Below, piece by piece: positions 40,527-49,641 of a DNA stretch of 64,000 nt. The stretch's first letter is position 1. Each line of letters opens with the position of its first letter. A program made the position numbers and the translations under genes. The notes below the pieces were generated by a model, which was not told the origin of the DNA, did no database searches, and was given only the letters and a program-made list of their open reading frames with translations. The DNA comes from Thiothrix subterranea (GTDB lineage: Bacteria > Pseudomonadota > Gammaproteobacteria > Thiotrichales > Thiotrichaceae), in the NCBI RefSeq assembly GCF_016772315.1, contig NZ_CP053482.1:2971501-3035500 (forward strand), given 5' to 3'.

Positions 40527-42127
40527 CAGCAATTCCCGCTATCCATCGGTAATCAGAGCTTCGCAGGCTTGTGAGGGCTTTGATTTTTACGGGCACAACC
40601 CCACCCTCTAAGCCCTGAAAGCCTGCCCGAATACCGCCTGACTTTTGCATAACCCAACACCCTGTTGGAAAACTCCAGCGTACCCTCAAGCCTGATTTTC
40701 ATCCGCTGCGAATGCCTTTAGGTGTCAGGTCGGTACGTTCGTAACCCCAAATGATGGCAGCATAGAAGGACTCCCAATCGCTAATCAGATGCTCACGGAA
40801 CATCCCGCGCATCTTCTCCCACAATGCAGTACGACTCTGTAAGCGGGCGCGTGCGGCTTGGAAGTACTGGCAGCAGGCTTCCTGTATCTGGTCGATCAGG
40901 AAGGCCAACATCATCAGGGTGGCGAACACGGTGGAGAGGTGCTGCTTGCCATGACCATAATTATGTTCGAGGTTGTAACCGAGGTTTTTAAGGGTGTTAA
41001 AGGTTTCGTTCTCCACCTTCCAGCGGGAACGGCCTGCGCGTACCACATCCGCCACGTTGTCGGCGGTGAGGGGGATGTCAGTCACGCAGTCATAGATAAA
41101 GGTTGTACCGTCGGGGCGTTCCTCCCAATAGTCGATGTAGTTGACCCGCACGTCTTGGTTGGCATGATTGAGCGGGATGTCGTTGGCATAACGGTAGCCA
41201 CACCGTAACTTTTTGCTTGTCGTACCTGCCAATTCTTGGGTACTGCCATTGGCTAACCCGTCCAATACGGTGTTCAGCAATAGGCTGCTACTACGGGCTT
41301 TGGCGGTAATGATAAAGCTGTAACCGTTTGATTTCAGAAGACGGATGTGCGGTGCATTGCAGGACAGGGCATCTTGCAGCAGGATCATCTCCATGCGCGG
41401 GAAGTCTTGGCGCAACTGGGGGATGAGCCGTTTAGAGGCATTGTGTTCGCAATCATTTTTCTTGCTGCCATCCTGCTTGGTGATGGCCTCTGGGAAAAAG
41501 GGTAATACGGTATTCTTGTCAGGGTGAACCAGCACTGCCGCCAGCATCTGGTGGTAATACGCCTCACGTCCGTCCTTGTGTGTCTTAATGCAACAATCCG
41601 GGCAAGAGATAGCCCCAGAGCTAAAAATACCTGTTCCATCAATACTGACTAAATACTTTCCTAGAAAACGGTAGCCTTCCAGTATGCCTTGCCGTTGCAG
41701 CTCCTGATGGATGGCGCGAAACACCGGGCGCAGACGCTGCGGTTTTACCCCGTCCAATACCGTGCGCATTTGGCTGTCACAGGGAGCATCGGGGATGCCA
41801 AACAGGGTTTTCAGGTTGTGCCGCCGCGCCTTGTCCCCGCGCTGTTTGTCAAACTGCAACAGTGAGCCGTCTTTCAACGAAAATAGGGCAAGCCCTGACA
41901 TCAACACGTCAACCAAGGGATAGTCGGGTTTGGTTTTACGGTGCTCAGTGACTTCGCTGAAACAGCCACGCACACGTTCCAGCAATCCGGGGGCTGAGAG
42001 AGTCTTGCGTAGCTTCAGGCTACCAACAGGAGGCAGGGCAGGTGGTTTTGCAGGCATTTCGTTGCACAGTGACTCGTTTTACAAGACCATGATTATACAG
42101 TCATTTTAAGATCGGCGGGAATTGCTG
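40527..42127 (-). mobile_element. Complete IS4-like insertion sequence (1601 bp)
   Basis: The terminal inverted repeats begin with CAGCAATTCCCGC (40527-40539) and its exact complement (42115-42127), with weaker similarity further in. Both ends are flanked by the 9-bp direct repeat TTTGCGCAT. One DDE transposase gene fills the interior. Perfect ends and target duplication indicate a recent, complete insertion. Confidence 0.88.
40699..42057 (-). CDS. IS4-like DDE transposase
   Basis: 452 residues. An N-terminal region SEVTEHRKTKPDYPLVDVLM is typical of ISAs1/IS4-like transposases. The DDE catalytic core is visible as SIDGTGIFSS (first Asp), LLQDALSCNAPHI (second Asp) and RWKVENETFNTLKNLGYN (Glu in the C1 region, a variant of YxxRW-type IS4 motifs). 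The frame is intact and the element ends are perfect, so it is probably active. The subgroup within IS4 cannot be fixed without a database. Confidence 0.88.
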   Translation of the reverse strand: MPAKPPALPPVGSLKLRKTLSAPGLLERVRGCFSEVTEHRKTKPDYPLVDVLMSGLALFSLKDGSLLQFDKQRGDKARRHNLKTLFGIPDAPCDSQMRTVLDGVKPQRLRPVFRAIHQELQRQGILEGYRFLGKYLVSIDGTGIFSSGAISCPDCCIKTHKDGREAYYHQMLAAVLVHPDKNTVLPFFPEAITKQDGSKKNDCEHNASKRLIPQLRQDFPRMEMILLQDALSCNAPHIRLLKSNGYSFIITAKARSSSLLLNTVLDGLANGSTQELAGTTSKKLRCGYRYANDIPLNHANQDVRVNYIDYWEERPDGTTFIYDCVTDIPLTADNVADVVRAGRSRWKVENETFNTLKNLGYNLEHNYGHGKQHLSTVFATLMMLAFLIDQIQEACCQYFQAARARLQSRTALWEKMRGMFREHLISDWESFYAAIIWGYERTDLTPKGIRSG

Positions 42128-42136
42128 TTTGCGCAT
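42128..42136. repeat. Target-site duplication, right copy
   Basis: TTTGCGCAT, pairing with 40518-40526. Confidence 0.85.
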
Positions 42137-42169
42137 AGCATCCATTATATTTTAACCAACTCACTTCTG

Positions 42170-42211
42170 TGTGACAAGGCTCACACTTTATGAATAAGAA
42201 TACATTATAAT
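42170..42211 (+). promoter_or_regulatory. CRP-type class II promoter of the LRR protein gene
   Basis: TGTGACAAGGCTCACA (42170-42185) is followed by a perfect TATAAT (42206-42211). The box centre is 40.5 bases before the predicted transcription start. The ATG is 33 bases after the hexamer. The IS4-like element inserted just 34 bases upstream of the box and leaves the promoter intact. Confidence 0.7.
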
Positions 42212-42243
42212 ATAAAGCTAAAATATTATGGTGAGGATGTTCA

Positions 42244-45200
42244 ATGAACCCCAAGTTGATCGCATGTATGGTATTAATCATGGCCTTGTTACCATTCACT
42301 GCACAAGCAAATGTTACACCAATAGCGACACCACAAGCCGTTATAGTGGATGAAGATACAGCAATCCCCATTAGCTTGATAGCTTCTGATACAGATACAG
42401 ATGAAAAACTATTAACGTATAAGATCACGCTTCAGCCTAGCACGGGTGTCGTGTCACAACTAAAATCAGGTAGTAAACAATTAATTTATACGCCATCCGC
42501 AAATTTTTCAGGAACCGACAGTTTTTACTTTCAAGTCAGTGATGGCAGATTAATTTCTAAGACAGCAAAAGTATCCATCACTGTGAACCCTGTGAACGAT
42601 GCTCCTGTTGTACCTAGTGTGACTACATTGAGTACAGAGGAGGATGCGGCTAAGTCAATGACGTTCAGCGGAACAGATATTGAGCGTGATACCTTAAGTT
42701 ATGTTATTCACACTAAAGCCGCGCATGGGCAAGCTATTATTCAGGGGGGGAAAGTTACTTACACGCCAGAACCCAATTTTTTCGGTACAGACAGTTTTAC
42801 TTACACGGCTTTTGATGGCAAAAATTATTCTGCACCGGGACACATTAACGTGACGGTAATCCCCGTGAATGATGCACCAATTGGACAACCACAAACCGTA
42901 ACGCTTCCGGCTAGTCAACCTAGTATTATTACTTTGCAGGCAACAGATCCAGACAATGATAAGTTAAGTTATCAATTAGCAAATTCACCCAATCCAAAAG
43001 GCAGTTTGGGAACTATGAATGGCAGCCAAGTTATCTACACGCCTAAAGCCGGTCTTAGTGTGGACAGTTTTGGATTTACTGCACACGATGGAATAGTTGC
43101 ATCGCTGCCAGCACTGGTAACGATAAACATACAATCGGCATTGACTACTGTTACAGATCCTAGCTTATTACAATGTTTGAAAAATATTGCACCAACCGCA
43201 GCCGATCAACAAACATTGGTAACATTTAGCTGCAATGATTTAGATCTTTCTAATGCTGATTTAACACAGCTAACATATCTTCCTAATCTGCGTAACCTTG
43301 ATTTGTCGAACACTAAATTGACGAGTATTAACGGTCTATCTGACTTAAAGCAACTAACCAAATTAAATCTAGGCTCTAATTATATTGAAAATATTAGTGC
43401 ATTGTCAGATATGCAGCAATTGCAAATCTTGAATTTGGGTTTCAATGAAATTAGTGACATTACTCCTTTGTCAAATATGAACAGTCTACAAGAGCTTTAC
43501 TTGGATGCTAATAAGTTAAGTAATTTGAGTGCACTATCAAATAAAAAATCACTACTAAAGCTTTATTTGGATGATAATCAAGTTAATTCTATTGCTGAGT
43601 TATCAGCCTTGACAAATTTGACACACTTAGGTTTGAGCTATAACCAAATTAATTCTATTAGTGCTTTATCTAAATTGAAACGACTTCAGTCATTAGCATT
43701 AGAAGCTAATGATTTATCAAATATTTCTGCACTAGCAGAATTTGTGAATTTACAATCACTTTATTTAAGTGGAAACTTGCTAACGGATATTAGTCCGTTA
43801 ACTTATCTTGTAAACATGAAGACGTTGGAATTGAGCTTTAATCAAATCACCAATGTTATTTTTTTGCAAAATATGGTCAGCCTGATTAACTTGACGCTAG
43901 ATTTTAATAATCTTACTGAAGTTACTGGTTTGACAAATTTGATGAGTTTACAACATATTGATTTGGAGAATAATGCGTTAAATACCATTAGTGGTTTGCA
44001 AAATCTAAGTGCAGTGAATGGTTTATTGCAATTAAGTCATAACCAGTTGTTAGATGAAGATATTATATTGCTTGCGTCCATGCGTAATAGCTATAGCCTA
44101 CGTTTAGAAGATAACTGTTTAGTGAATATTTCATTACCTGAAACTATTCAGGTTTATGGTAAGTCTTGGCAGTTTCCAGGCTCAAAGTGTGGGGGCATTG
44201 CGCCTGTGGCTATTGGTAAAACAGTAGAGGTTTATCCTAACACTGCAACAATAATTACCTTGGATGCTTATGATCCTAATGATAAAACCATGATTTTTCA
44301 ATTGGATAGTATTGCGGTTAATGGTGGAGTGCTAAGTGCTTCTATTGGAAAATTAGCAAGCAATCAGATAATATTTTTCCCTAATCCCGATCACTTGAAG
44401 AGTGCGGGTAATTTCACCTTCTCAGTTACAAATAGTGATGGTGAAAAGTCACAAAAAGTTACCGTGCAATTGCGTGTAATTCCTCCGATTCTGGAGACTT
44501 GCTTTGGTAAAAATATTCCTAGTGATGAGGATTTGTTAAAATTACAATCTTTGAGCTGTGAGAATAAAGGTAACAATGTTACGGATATTAGTGCATTGCC
44601 TATGTTTTTGCCTAACTTGACGCATCTATCGTTAGGAGGCAATGCTATTAGTGACTATTCAACGTTGTTAGATTTTCCTGAATTGATAGGTTTGTCTTTA
44701 AAAGGTAATGTGTTAGATGCTACAGCATTACAAATTATCGCTCAGTTATCAAAACTTAGTATTCTCAGTTTAGAGAAAAGTCAGTTGAATGACTTAGATA
44801 TTAATTTTTTGGCTGGGTTGACCAATCTAACTCAATTGTATTTGGGTGGTAATAAAATTACTAATATTAATCCGTTAAGTCAATTAAAACGTTTGGATGT
44901 CTTGACATTGGATAATAATTTTATTGGTGATTTAACGCCTTTGGCGTCGTTAACGAGTATTCGTACTTTGAGTTTGAATAATAATGGATTAAGTAAAAAT
45001 CAAGCGCTTAATTTGGCTGTTTTGTCAAAATTGCAAGCGTTAATTTATTTTGAGATTGACAATAACGGATTGACGAGTATTAATGGTTTGGAAAATCTAA
45101 CAAACTTGAGTGTACTAACGGTTCGTTATAATCGCTTAGCGACAGTCAATAACTTGAAGGTATTTCCGCAGGCTATGACTTTGCATCTGCAAGGAAATTG

Positions 45201-45351
45201 TCTCAGTGATTCAGATTTATTCGGTTGGCCAAGTAATATCAGTCTTATTGGTAGCAATAGTAGTAATCAACGCAGTTTGTTTAATAATCAGTGTCCTGTT
45301 TATCCGCAATATATATCAGCAATTGCAGGCGTTTGGGATAAGTCTCACTAG
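42244..45351 (+). CDS. Large secreted cadherin-like / leucine-rich-repeat protein
   Basis: 1035 residues with a signal peptide (IACMVLIMALLPFTAQA). Residues about 25-295 are three cadherin/Big_9-type beta domains, each ending with patterns such as NFSGTDSFYFQVSDG and VNDAPV. Residues about 320-640 are about 15 internalin-like 22-residue repeats (LTKLNLGSNYIENISALSDM type). Residues about 650-755 are another beta domain, and 780-1010 are a second LRR block. A C-terminal Cys pair may cap the repeats. No sorting or anchor motif is seen. The layout suggests an adhesin or cell-contact protein exported by Sec. GAGG lies about 8 bases before the ATG. Confidence 0.88.
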   Translation: MNPKLIACMVLIMALLPFTAQANVTPIATPQAVIVDEDTAIPISLIASDTDTDEKLLTYKITLQPSTGVVSQLKSGSKQLIYTPSANFSGTDSFYFQVSDGRLISKTAKVSITVNPVNDAPVVPSVTTLSTEEDAAKSMTFSGTDIERDTLSYVIHTKAAHGQAIIQGGKVTYTPEPNFFGTDSFTYTAFDGKNYSAPGHINVTVIPVNDAPIGQPQTVTLPASQPSIITLQATDPDNDKLSYQLANSPNPKGSLGTMNGSQVIYTPKAGLSVDSFGFTAHDGIVASLPALVTINIQSALTTVTDPSLLQCLKNIAPTAADQQTLVTFSCNDLDLSNADLTQLTYLPNLRNLDLSNTKLTSINGLSDLKQLTKLNLGSNYIENISALSDMQQLQILNLGFNEISDITPLSNMNSLQELYLDANKLSNLSALSNKKSLLKLYLDDNQVNSIAELSALTNLTHLGLSYNQINSISALSKLKRLQSLALEANDLSNISALAEFVNLQSLYLSGNLLTDISPLTYLVNMKTLELSFNQITNVIFLQNMVSLINLTLDFNNLTEVTGLTNLMSLQHIDLENNALNTISGLQNLSAVNGLLQLSHNQLLDEDIILLASMRNSYSLRLEDNCLVNISLPETIQVYGKSWQFPGSKCGGIAPVAIGKTVEVYPNTATIITLDAYDPNDKTMIFQLDSIAVNGGVLSASIGKLASNQIIFFPNPDHLKSAGNFTFSVTNSDGEKSQKVTVQLRVIPPILETCFGKNIPSDEDLLKLQSLSCENKGNNVTDISALPMFLPNLTHLSLGGNAISDYSTLLDFPELIGLSLKGNVLDATALQIIAQLSKLSILSLEKSQLNDLDINFLAGLTNLTQLYLGGNKITNINPLSQLKRLDVLTLDNNFIGDLTPLASLTSIRTLSLNNNGLSKNQALNLAVLSKLQALIYFEIDNNGLTSINGLENLTNLSVLTVRYNRLATVNNLKVFPQAMTLHLQGNCLSDSDLFGWPSNISLIGSNSSNQRSLFNNQCPVYPQYISAIAGVWDKSH

Positions 45352-45361
45352 ACGATCGTGA

Positions 45362-45385
45362 AAGGGTTGTGTACTCTGAACCCTT
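45362..45385 (+). terminator. Hairpin after the LRR gene
   Basis: AAGGGTT (45362-45368) and AACCCTT (45379-45385) form a 7-bp stem 10 bases after the stop. No clear T tract follows, so termination is only probable. Confidence 0.45.
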
Positions 45386-45410
45386 CTACCATCAGTCAGG
45401 CTAGAAGAAC

Positions 45411-46487
45411 TTGCTAACATACCTCCTGCGCCGTTTACTCTTGATGATCCCCACGCTGCTGGGGATCACCATTGTCGTGTTTACCGTCATGGCACTTTCC
45501 CCCGGTGGCATTACCGCGCAATCGCTGGTTGGCGGTGCGAATATGAACCCGCAGGAAAAAGCCGCGCTGACCGCCTATTACAACCAGCGCTACGGCCTCG
45601 ATCAACCCGCGCCGCTCCAGTATGTACGCTGGCTCAACAATGTTTCCCCCATCGGTTTTACCCAAGATGCGGAAGGCGCATTCACTGGCTTTTCCTTCAC
45701 CAAGGGCATGGATTTGGGCAATAGCTTTATGTATGGGCGACCGGTCAGCGAGATTCTGGCGGAACGCATTCCCATCACCTTGCTGCTCAATCTGGTGACC
45801 TTGCCGTTGATTTACGTGATTGCGATTGTGATCGGGGTGAAAGCGGCGACGGATAGGGGCGGGCGTTTTGATATTGCCTCCGGCGTGTCGATGCTGGCTT
45901 TGTGGTCGATTCCGACCATGTTAGCCGGGGTGTTATTGCTGGGCTTTTTTGCCAATACCCAATATTTTCAGTGGTTTCCGACGGCGGGGATTTCCAGTCG
46001 TGCCGCGCAAGACATGCCGTTTTTGCCGCATATGCTAGGGGGTGAATTTGTCCCCGGTTACTTGCTCGATCGCCTCTGGCATTTGGTGTTGCCGGTCATT
46101 TGTTTGTCTTACGCCGGGTTTGCGGGGTTGGCAAAACTCACGCGCACTTCGGTGTTGGAAAATCTGCAAGCCGATTATGCCCGTACCGCCCGTGCCAAAG
46201 GCTTAGCGGAAGAGGATGTACTGTGGAAACACGTGTTCCGCAATAGCCTGTTGCCGTTGATTACCGTTTCTGCCGGATTATTGCCGAGTTTATTGGCGGG
46301 TTCGCTCATCGTGGAAAACATTTTCAGTATCAATGGCATGGGGCAATTGGCAGTCGAGGCGGTGAAAGGGCGTGACCGCGAATTGGTGCTGTCGATTACC
46401 TGGATCAGCGGCTTTTTGACCCTGATCGGTTATTTGATTGCGGATTTTTGTTACACGTTGGTCGATCCGAGGGTGTCGTATGACTGA
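45411..46487 (+). CDS. yejB: Peptide/microcin C-type ABC permease YejB
   Basis: 358 residues. The TTG start at 45411 gives LTYLLRRLLLMIPTLLGITI, the conserved YejB/DppB N-terminus, with AGAAGA just upstream; no ATG fits better. The large periplasmic loop (about 40-130) and the cytoplasmic EAA loop EDVLWKHVFRNSLLPLITV are present. YejB and YejE form the inner-membrane channel of the oligopeptide importer that also takes up microcin C. The binding protein yejA is not adjacent. ATGA overlap couples it to yejE. Confidence 0.92.
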   Translation: MLTYLLRRLLLMIPTLLGITIVVFTVMALSPGGITAQSLVGGANMNPQEKAALTAYYNQRYGLDQPAPLQYVRWLNNVSPIGFTQDAEGAFTGFSFTKGMDLGNSFMYGRPVSEILAERIPITLLLNLVTLPLIYVIAIVIGVKAATDRGGRFDIASGVSMLALWSIPTMLAGVLLLGFFANTQYFQWFPTAGISSRAAQDMPFLPHMLGGEFVPGYLLDRLWHLVLPVICLSYAGFAGLAKLTRTSVLENLQADYARTARAKGLAEEDVLWKHVFRNSLLPLITVSAGLLPSLLAGSLIVENIFSINGMGQLAVEAVKGRDRELVLSITWISGFLTLIGYLIADFCYTLVDPRVSYD

Positions 46488-47670
46488 AATAAGCGCACAG
46501 GCGGTCAGCCGCGAATCGTTTTCCCGACGTATTTGGCTCAAAACCTTGCAAGGTGTCGGGGTGAAATTCGGCTTGGCGTGGGTGGGGGTGTTGATTTTCA
46601 TGGGGGTGTTTGCGCCGTTTTTGGCAAACTCCATGCCTTTGCTGATGAGCAAAGACGGAGTGTTGTCTGCGCCGGTATTGGCGTATTTGACGGCGGAAGA
46701 TGCCTTGGTGCTGGCGATGTTTGCTCTGGCGCTGCTGTTGGCGTGGTTGCCATTGAGTGGCGGTAGGCGAATAATGTTTTTCATCGTGGGAACTTTGCTG
46801 GCAGCGTTATTGGCAAACTGGCTGGTAAAACCGCCTGCGGTGAAAATTTACGACGAATTCCGCACCCCCGCGTACACCGACGTCGATTGGCGGATTATGC
46901 CGCCTGTGCCTTACGCGCCCACCGATTACTTGCGTGATTACCCCGAACACGGTTTGGAAGCGCCCTTGGCGGCAACTGAGCGGTTTCATCTGATGGGGAC
47001 AGAGGAAAATGGTGCGGATGTGTTCAGCCGCATGATTCATGCCTCGCGGATTGCGTTGAGCATTGGGTTGATTGCGACCGGCATTGCGCTGGTAATCGGG
47101 GTGATTCTGGGCGGGCTGATGGGTTATTTTTCCGGCGTGGTGGATATGCTGGGAATGCGTCTGGTGGAAATTTTCGAGGCGATTCCCACGCTGTTTTTGC
47201 TGCTGACGTTTGTGGCGTTTTTTGGGCGCAGTTTGTACATGATGATGATTATTATCGGTCTTACCAGTTGGTCAGGGTATGCGCGTTATGTGCGTGCCGA
47301 ATTCCTTAAGTTGCGTAAGCAGGAGTATGTGCAAGCGGCGGTTGCCAGTGGTCTGCCCTTGACCTCTATTTTGTTCCGCCACATGTTGCCGAATGGGGTA
47401 GCGCCGTTGCTTGTAGCGGTGAGTTTTGGGGTGGCGTCGGCGATTTTGGCGGAAGCAACCTTGAGCTTTCTGGGGCTGGGTTTGGTCGGTGAGCCGTCAT
47501 GGGGGCAAATGTTGGATCAGGCGGTGAAATCGTCCACCTTCAATTGGTGGATGGCGGCATTCCCCGGTGGCGCGATTTTCTTCACGGTGTTTGCGTACAA
47601 TCTGATTGGGGAGGCGTTCCGCGATGCGATTGATCCGAAATTATCGCGCAATGCTGGGGTAGGCTCATGA
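46480..47670 (+). CDS. yejE: Peptide/microcin C-type ABC permease YejE
   Basis: 396 residues from the ATG at 46480, which overlaps the yejB stop. The protein has an N-terminal membrane anchor and a second hydrophobic segment before the periplasmic part (DVDWRIMPPVPYAPTDYLRD), with HLMGTEENGADVFSRMIH as in YejE. The EAA loop is QAAVASGLPLTSILFRHMLPNG. It has a longer N-terminus than DppC-type permeases, typical for YejE. Confidence 0.92.
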   Translation: MTEISAQAVSRESFSRRIWLKTLQGVGVKFGLAWVGVLIFMGVFAPFLANSMPLLMSKDGVLSAPVLAYLTAEDALVLAMFALALLLAWLPLSGGRRIMFFIVGTLLAALLANWLVKPPAVKIYDEFRTPAYTDVDWRIMPPVPYAPTDYLRDYPEHGLEAPLAATERFHLMGTEENGADVFSRMIHASRIALSIGLIATGIALVIGVILGGLMGYFSGVVDMLGMRLVEIFEAIPTLFLLLTFVAFFGRSLYMMMIIIGLTSWSGYARYVRAEFLKLRKQEYVQAAVASGLPLTSILFRHMLPNGVAPLLVAVSFGVASAILAEATLSFLGLGLVGEPSWGQMLDQAVKSSTFNWWMAAFPGGAIFFTVFAYNLIGEAFRDAIDPKLSRNAGVGS

Positions 47671-49304
47671 GTCAGACCTTGCTTGACATCCGCCACTTAC
47701 GCACTTACCTGAAGAGTGACGGGCGCACCGTGAAAGCGGTCGATGATGTGAGTTTTAGCATCCCCAAGGGCGAAACCTTTTGTTTGGTCGGAGAATCAGG
47801 CAGCGGCAAGTCGATTACGGCGTTGTCGGTGATGCGCTTATTGCCGCAGGATATTGCTTCGCACCCCGGCGGCGAAATCCTGTTTAACGGGCAAGATATT
47901 CTTACCCAACCCGAAACGGCATTGCAGCACATTCGCGGTTCGCAAATTGCGATGATTTTCCAAGAGCCGATGACTTCGCTTAACCCTGTATTTTCGGTGG
48001 GCGAACAGATTACCGAAGCCTTGCAATTGCATCACCCGTCGATGAGCGATGCGGATGCGATAGAACGGGCAATGTTAGCGCTGGAACAGGTGCAAATCCC
48101 CAAAGCACGCGAACGTTTCCGCGACTTTCCGCACCAATTATCCGGCGGGCAACGCCAACGGGTGATGATTGCAATGGCGTTGGCGTGCGAACCGGAATTG
48201 CTGATTGCTGACGAACCGACCACCGCGCTGGATGTGACCGTACAGGCTGAAATTTTGCGCCTGCTGCGCCAACTGCAAGATGATAGCGGCATGAGCACGC
48301 TGTTTATCACCCACGATTTCGGTGTGGTCGCACAAATGGCGCAACAAGTCGGCGTCATGCAACAAGGGCGTTTGGTGGAGGTTGGTAGTACGGCGCAAGT
48401 ATTACGCCAGCCGCAACACGCTTACACGCGGCAATTGCTCGCGGCAGTGCCGGAGAATTTGGCTCGCCGCCGATCCAGTAGCTCGGACTTTAGTCCGACA
48501 GTAAAATCCGATCTACCGCTGCTTTCCATCCGCCACCTAAACGTCTGGTTTCCCATCAAAAAAGGCATTCTGCGCCGCACGGTTGACCATGTACGCGCCG
48601 TCGATGATGTGTCCCTCGACATTCCGCAAGGGCAAATCGTGGCACTGGTGGGTGAGTCCGGTTGCGGCAAAACCACCTTGGGGCGGGCGGTATTACAATT
48701 AGAAAAGCCCACTTCCGGCAGTATTCAGCTTCACGGGCAGGAATTGGTCGGCTTATCGGCGCGGGAATTACGCCCCTTGCGCCCGAAAATGCAGATTGCC
48801 TTCCAAGACCCGCAATCGTCGCTGAATCCGCGTTTGCTGATCGAAACCACCTTAACCGAGCCGCTGAAAGCCCACAGCATCGGCGCAAACCATGAGGAAC
48901 GCATCGAACGTGCCGCGCAGATTCTGGAGGATATGCAGCTTCCGCGTGACACGCTGTGGCGTTACCCGCACGAATTTTCCGGCGGGCAAAGGCAGCGGAT
49001 CGGTTTGGCGCGTGCTTTGGTATTGAACCCCGAATTCATCGTCTGTGATGAAATTACCAGCGCATTGGATGTATCGGTGCAAGCGGAAATCTTGCAATTG
49101 CTGCTAAAAATCCGTGAGGAACATAACCTGACCTTGCTGTTTATTACGCACAATATTGGGGTGGTAGAGTACTTAAGTGATCAAACGGTGGTGATGTACA
49201 AAGGCAAAATTGTGGAGCGGGGGACTACCGCTGCGGTATGCGGTAATCCCCAAGAAGCGTACACACAGAAGCTGTTGCAGGCTGTGCCACGCTTGCTTAC
49301 TTGA
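47667..49304 (+). CDS. yejF: Peptide/microcin C-type ABC ATPase YejF (double domain)
   Basis: 545 residues with two ATPase domains. Domain 1 has Walker A GESGSGKS, signature [12 protein letters not shown] and Walker B ELLIADEP. Domain 2 has [20 protein letters not shown] and EFIVCDEI. The linker (about 265-290) is short. It supplies energy to YejB/YejE. The start overlaps the yejE stop (ATGA), completing a three-gene operon without yejA. Confidence 0.94.
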   Translation: MSQTLLDIRHLRTYLKSDGRTVKAVDDVSFSIPKGETFCLVGESGSGKSITALSVMRLLPQDIASHPGGEILFNGQDILTQPETALQHIRGSQIAMIFQEPMTSLNPVFSVGEQITEALQLHHPSMSDADAIERAMLALEQVQIPKARERFRDFPHQLSGGQRQRVMIAMALACEPELLIADEPTTALDVTVQAEILRLLRQLQDDSGMSTLFITHDFGVVAQMAQQVGVMQQGRLVEVGSTAQVLRQPQHAYTRQLLAAVPENLARRRSSSSDFSPTVKSDLPLLSIRHLNVWFPIKKGILRRTVDHVRAVDDVSLDIPQGQIVALVGESGCGKTTLGRAVLQLEKPTSGSIQLHGQELVGLSARELRPLRPKMQIAFQDPQSSLNPRLLIETTLTEPLKAHSIGANHEERIERAAQILEDMQLPRDTLWRYPHEFSGGQRQRIGLARALVLNPEFIVCDEITSALDVSVQAEILQLLLKIREEHNLTLLFITHNIGVVEYLSDQTVVMYKGKIVERGTTAAVCGNPQEAYTQKLLQAVPRLLT

Positions 49305-49310
49305 TGGGGA

Positions 49311-49529
49311 TCAATCCTTCTTCCAGAACTTCTCGCCGCAATCCTGACACCAGAATTTGTGCTGGCGAGTCAGCAGCTTTTCATACCAAGTGCGCCGCAC
49401 TGCCATCACGTAAGAACTTTTGCAACTGGGGCAACCGATGCGGCTGTGTTTCAACCAATCAAAATGGTGCTTTTGCGAAAACGGACGCGGTGGGGATGTA
49501 ACCACCAACGCTTTGGATGTACTTAACAT
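49311..49529 (-). CDS. Small zinc-ribbon protein
   Basis: 72 residues. Two Cys pairs, RIGCPSCKSSY and KFWCQDCGEKFWKK, spaced about 27 residues apart, would bind one zinc ion. The C-terminus is rich in Lys, Arg, Trp and His. AAAGGG lies 8 bases upstream of the ATG, which supports real expression. It converges with yejF 6 bases away. The role is unknown; it may bind nucleic acid. Confidence 0.65.
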   Translation of the reverse strand: MLSTSKALVVTSPPRPFSQKHHFDWLKHSRIGCPSCKSSYVMAVRRTWYEKLLTRQHKFWCQDCGEKFWKKD

Positions 49530-49541
49530 AACACAAGCCCT

Positions 49542-49574
49542 TTAACACTCAGAATAATATTCATACAGTGTTAA
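49542..49574. promoter_or_regulatory. Inverted repeat just upstream of the zinc-ribbon gene
   Basis: TTAACACT (49542-49549) and AGTGTTAA (49567-49574) are exact complements 17 bases apart, and the near arm abuts the AAAGGG ribosome-binding site. A repressor operator or leader hairpin is possible. A second small stem AATCAA/TTGATT lies at 49601-49617. Confidence 0.4.
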
Positions 49575-49641
49575 GGTAAGGTAAGTTTAGCCATAGATGA
49601 AATCAATTATTTTGATTATAGATAAGTTTTAGGTATCCACA

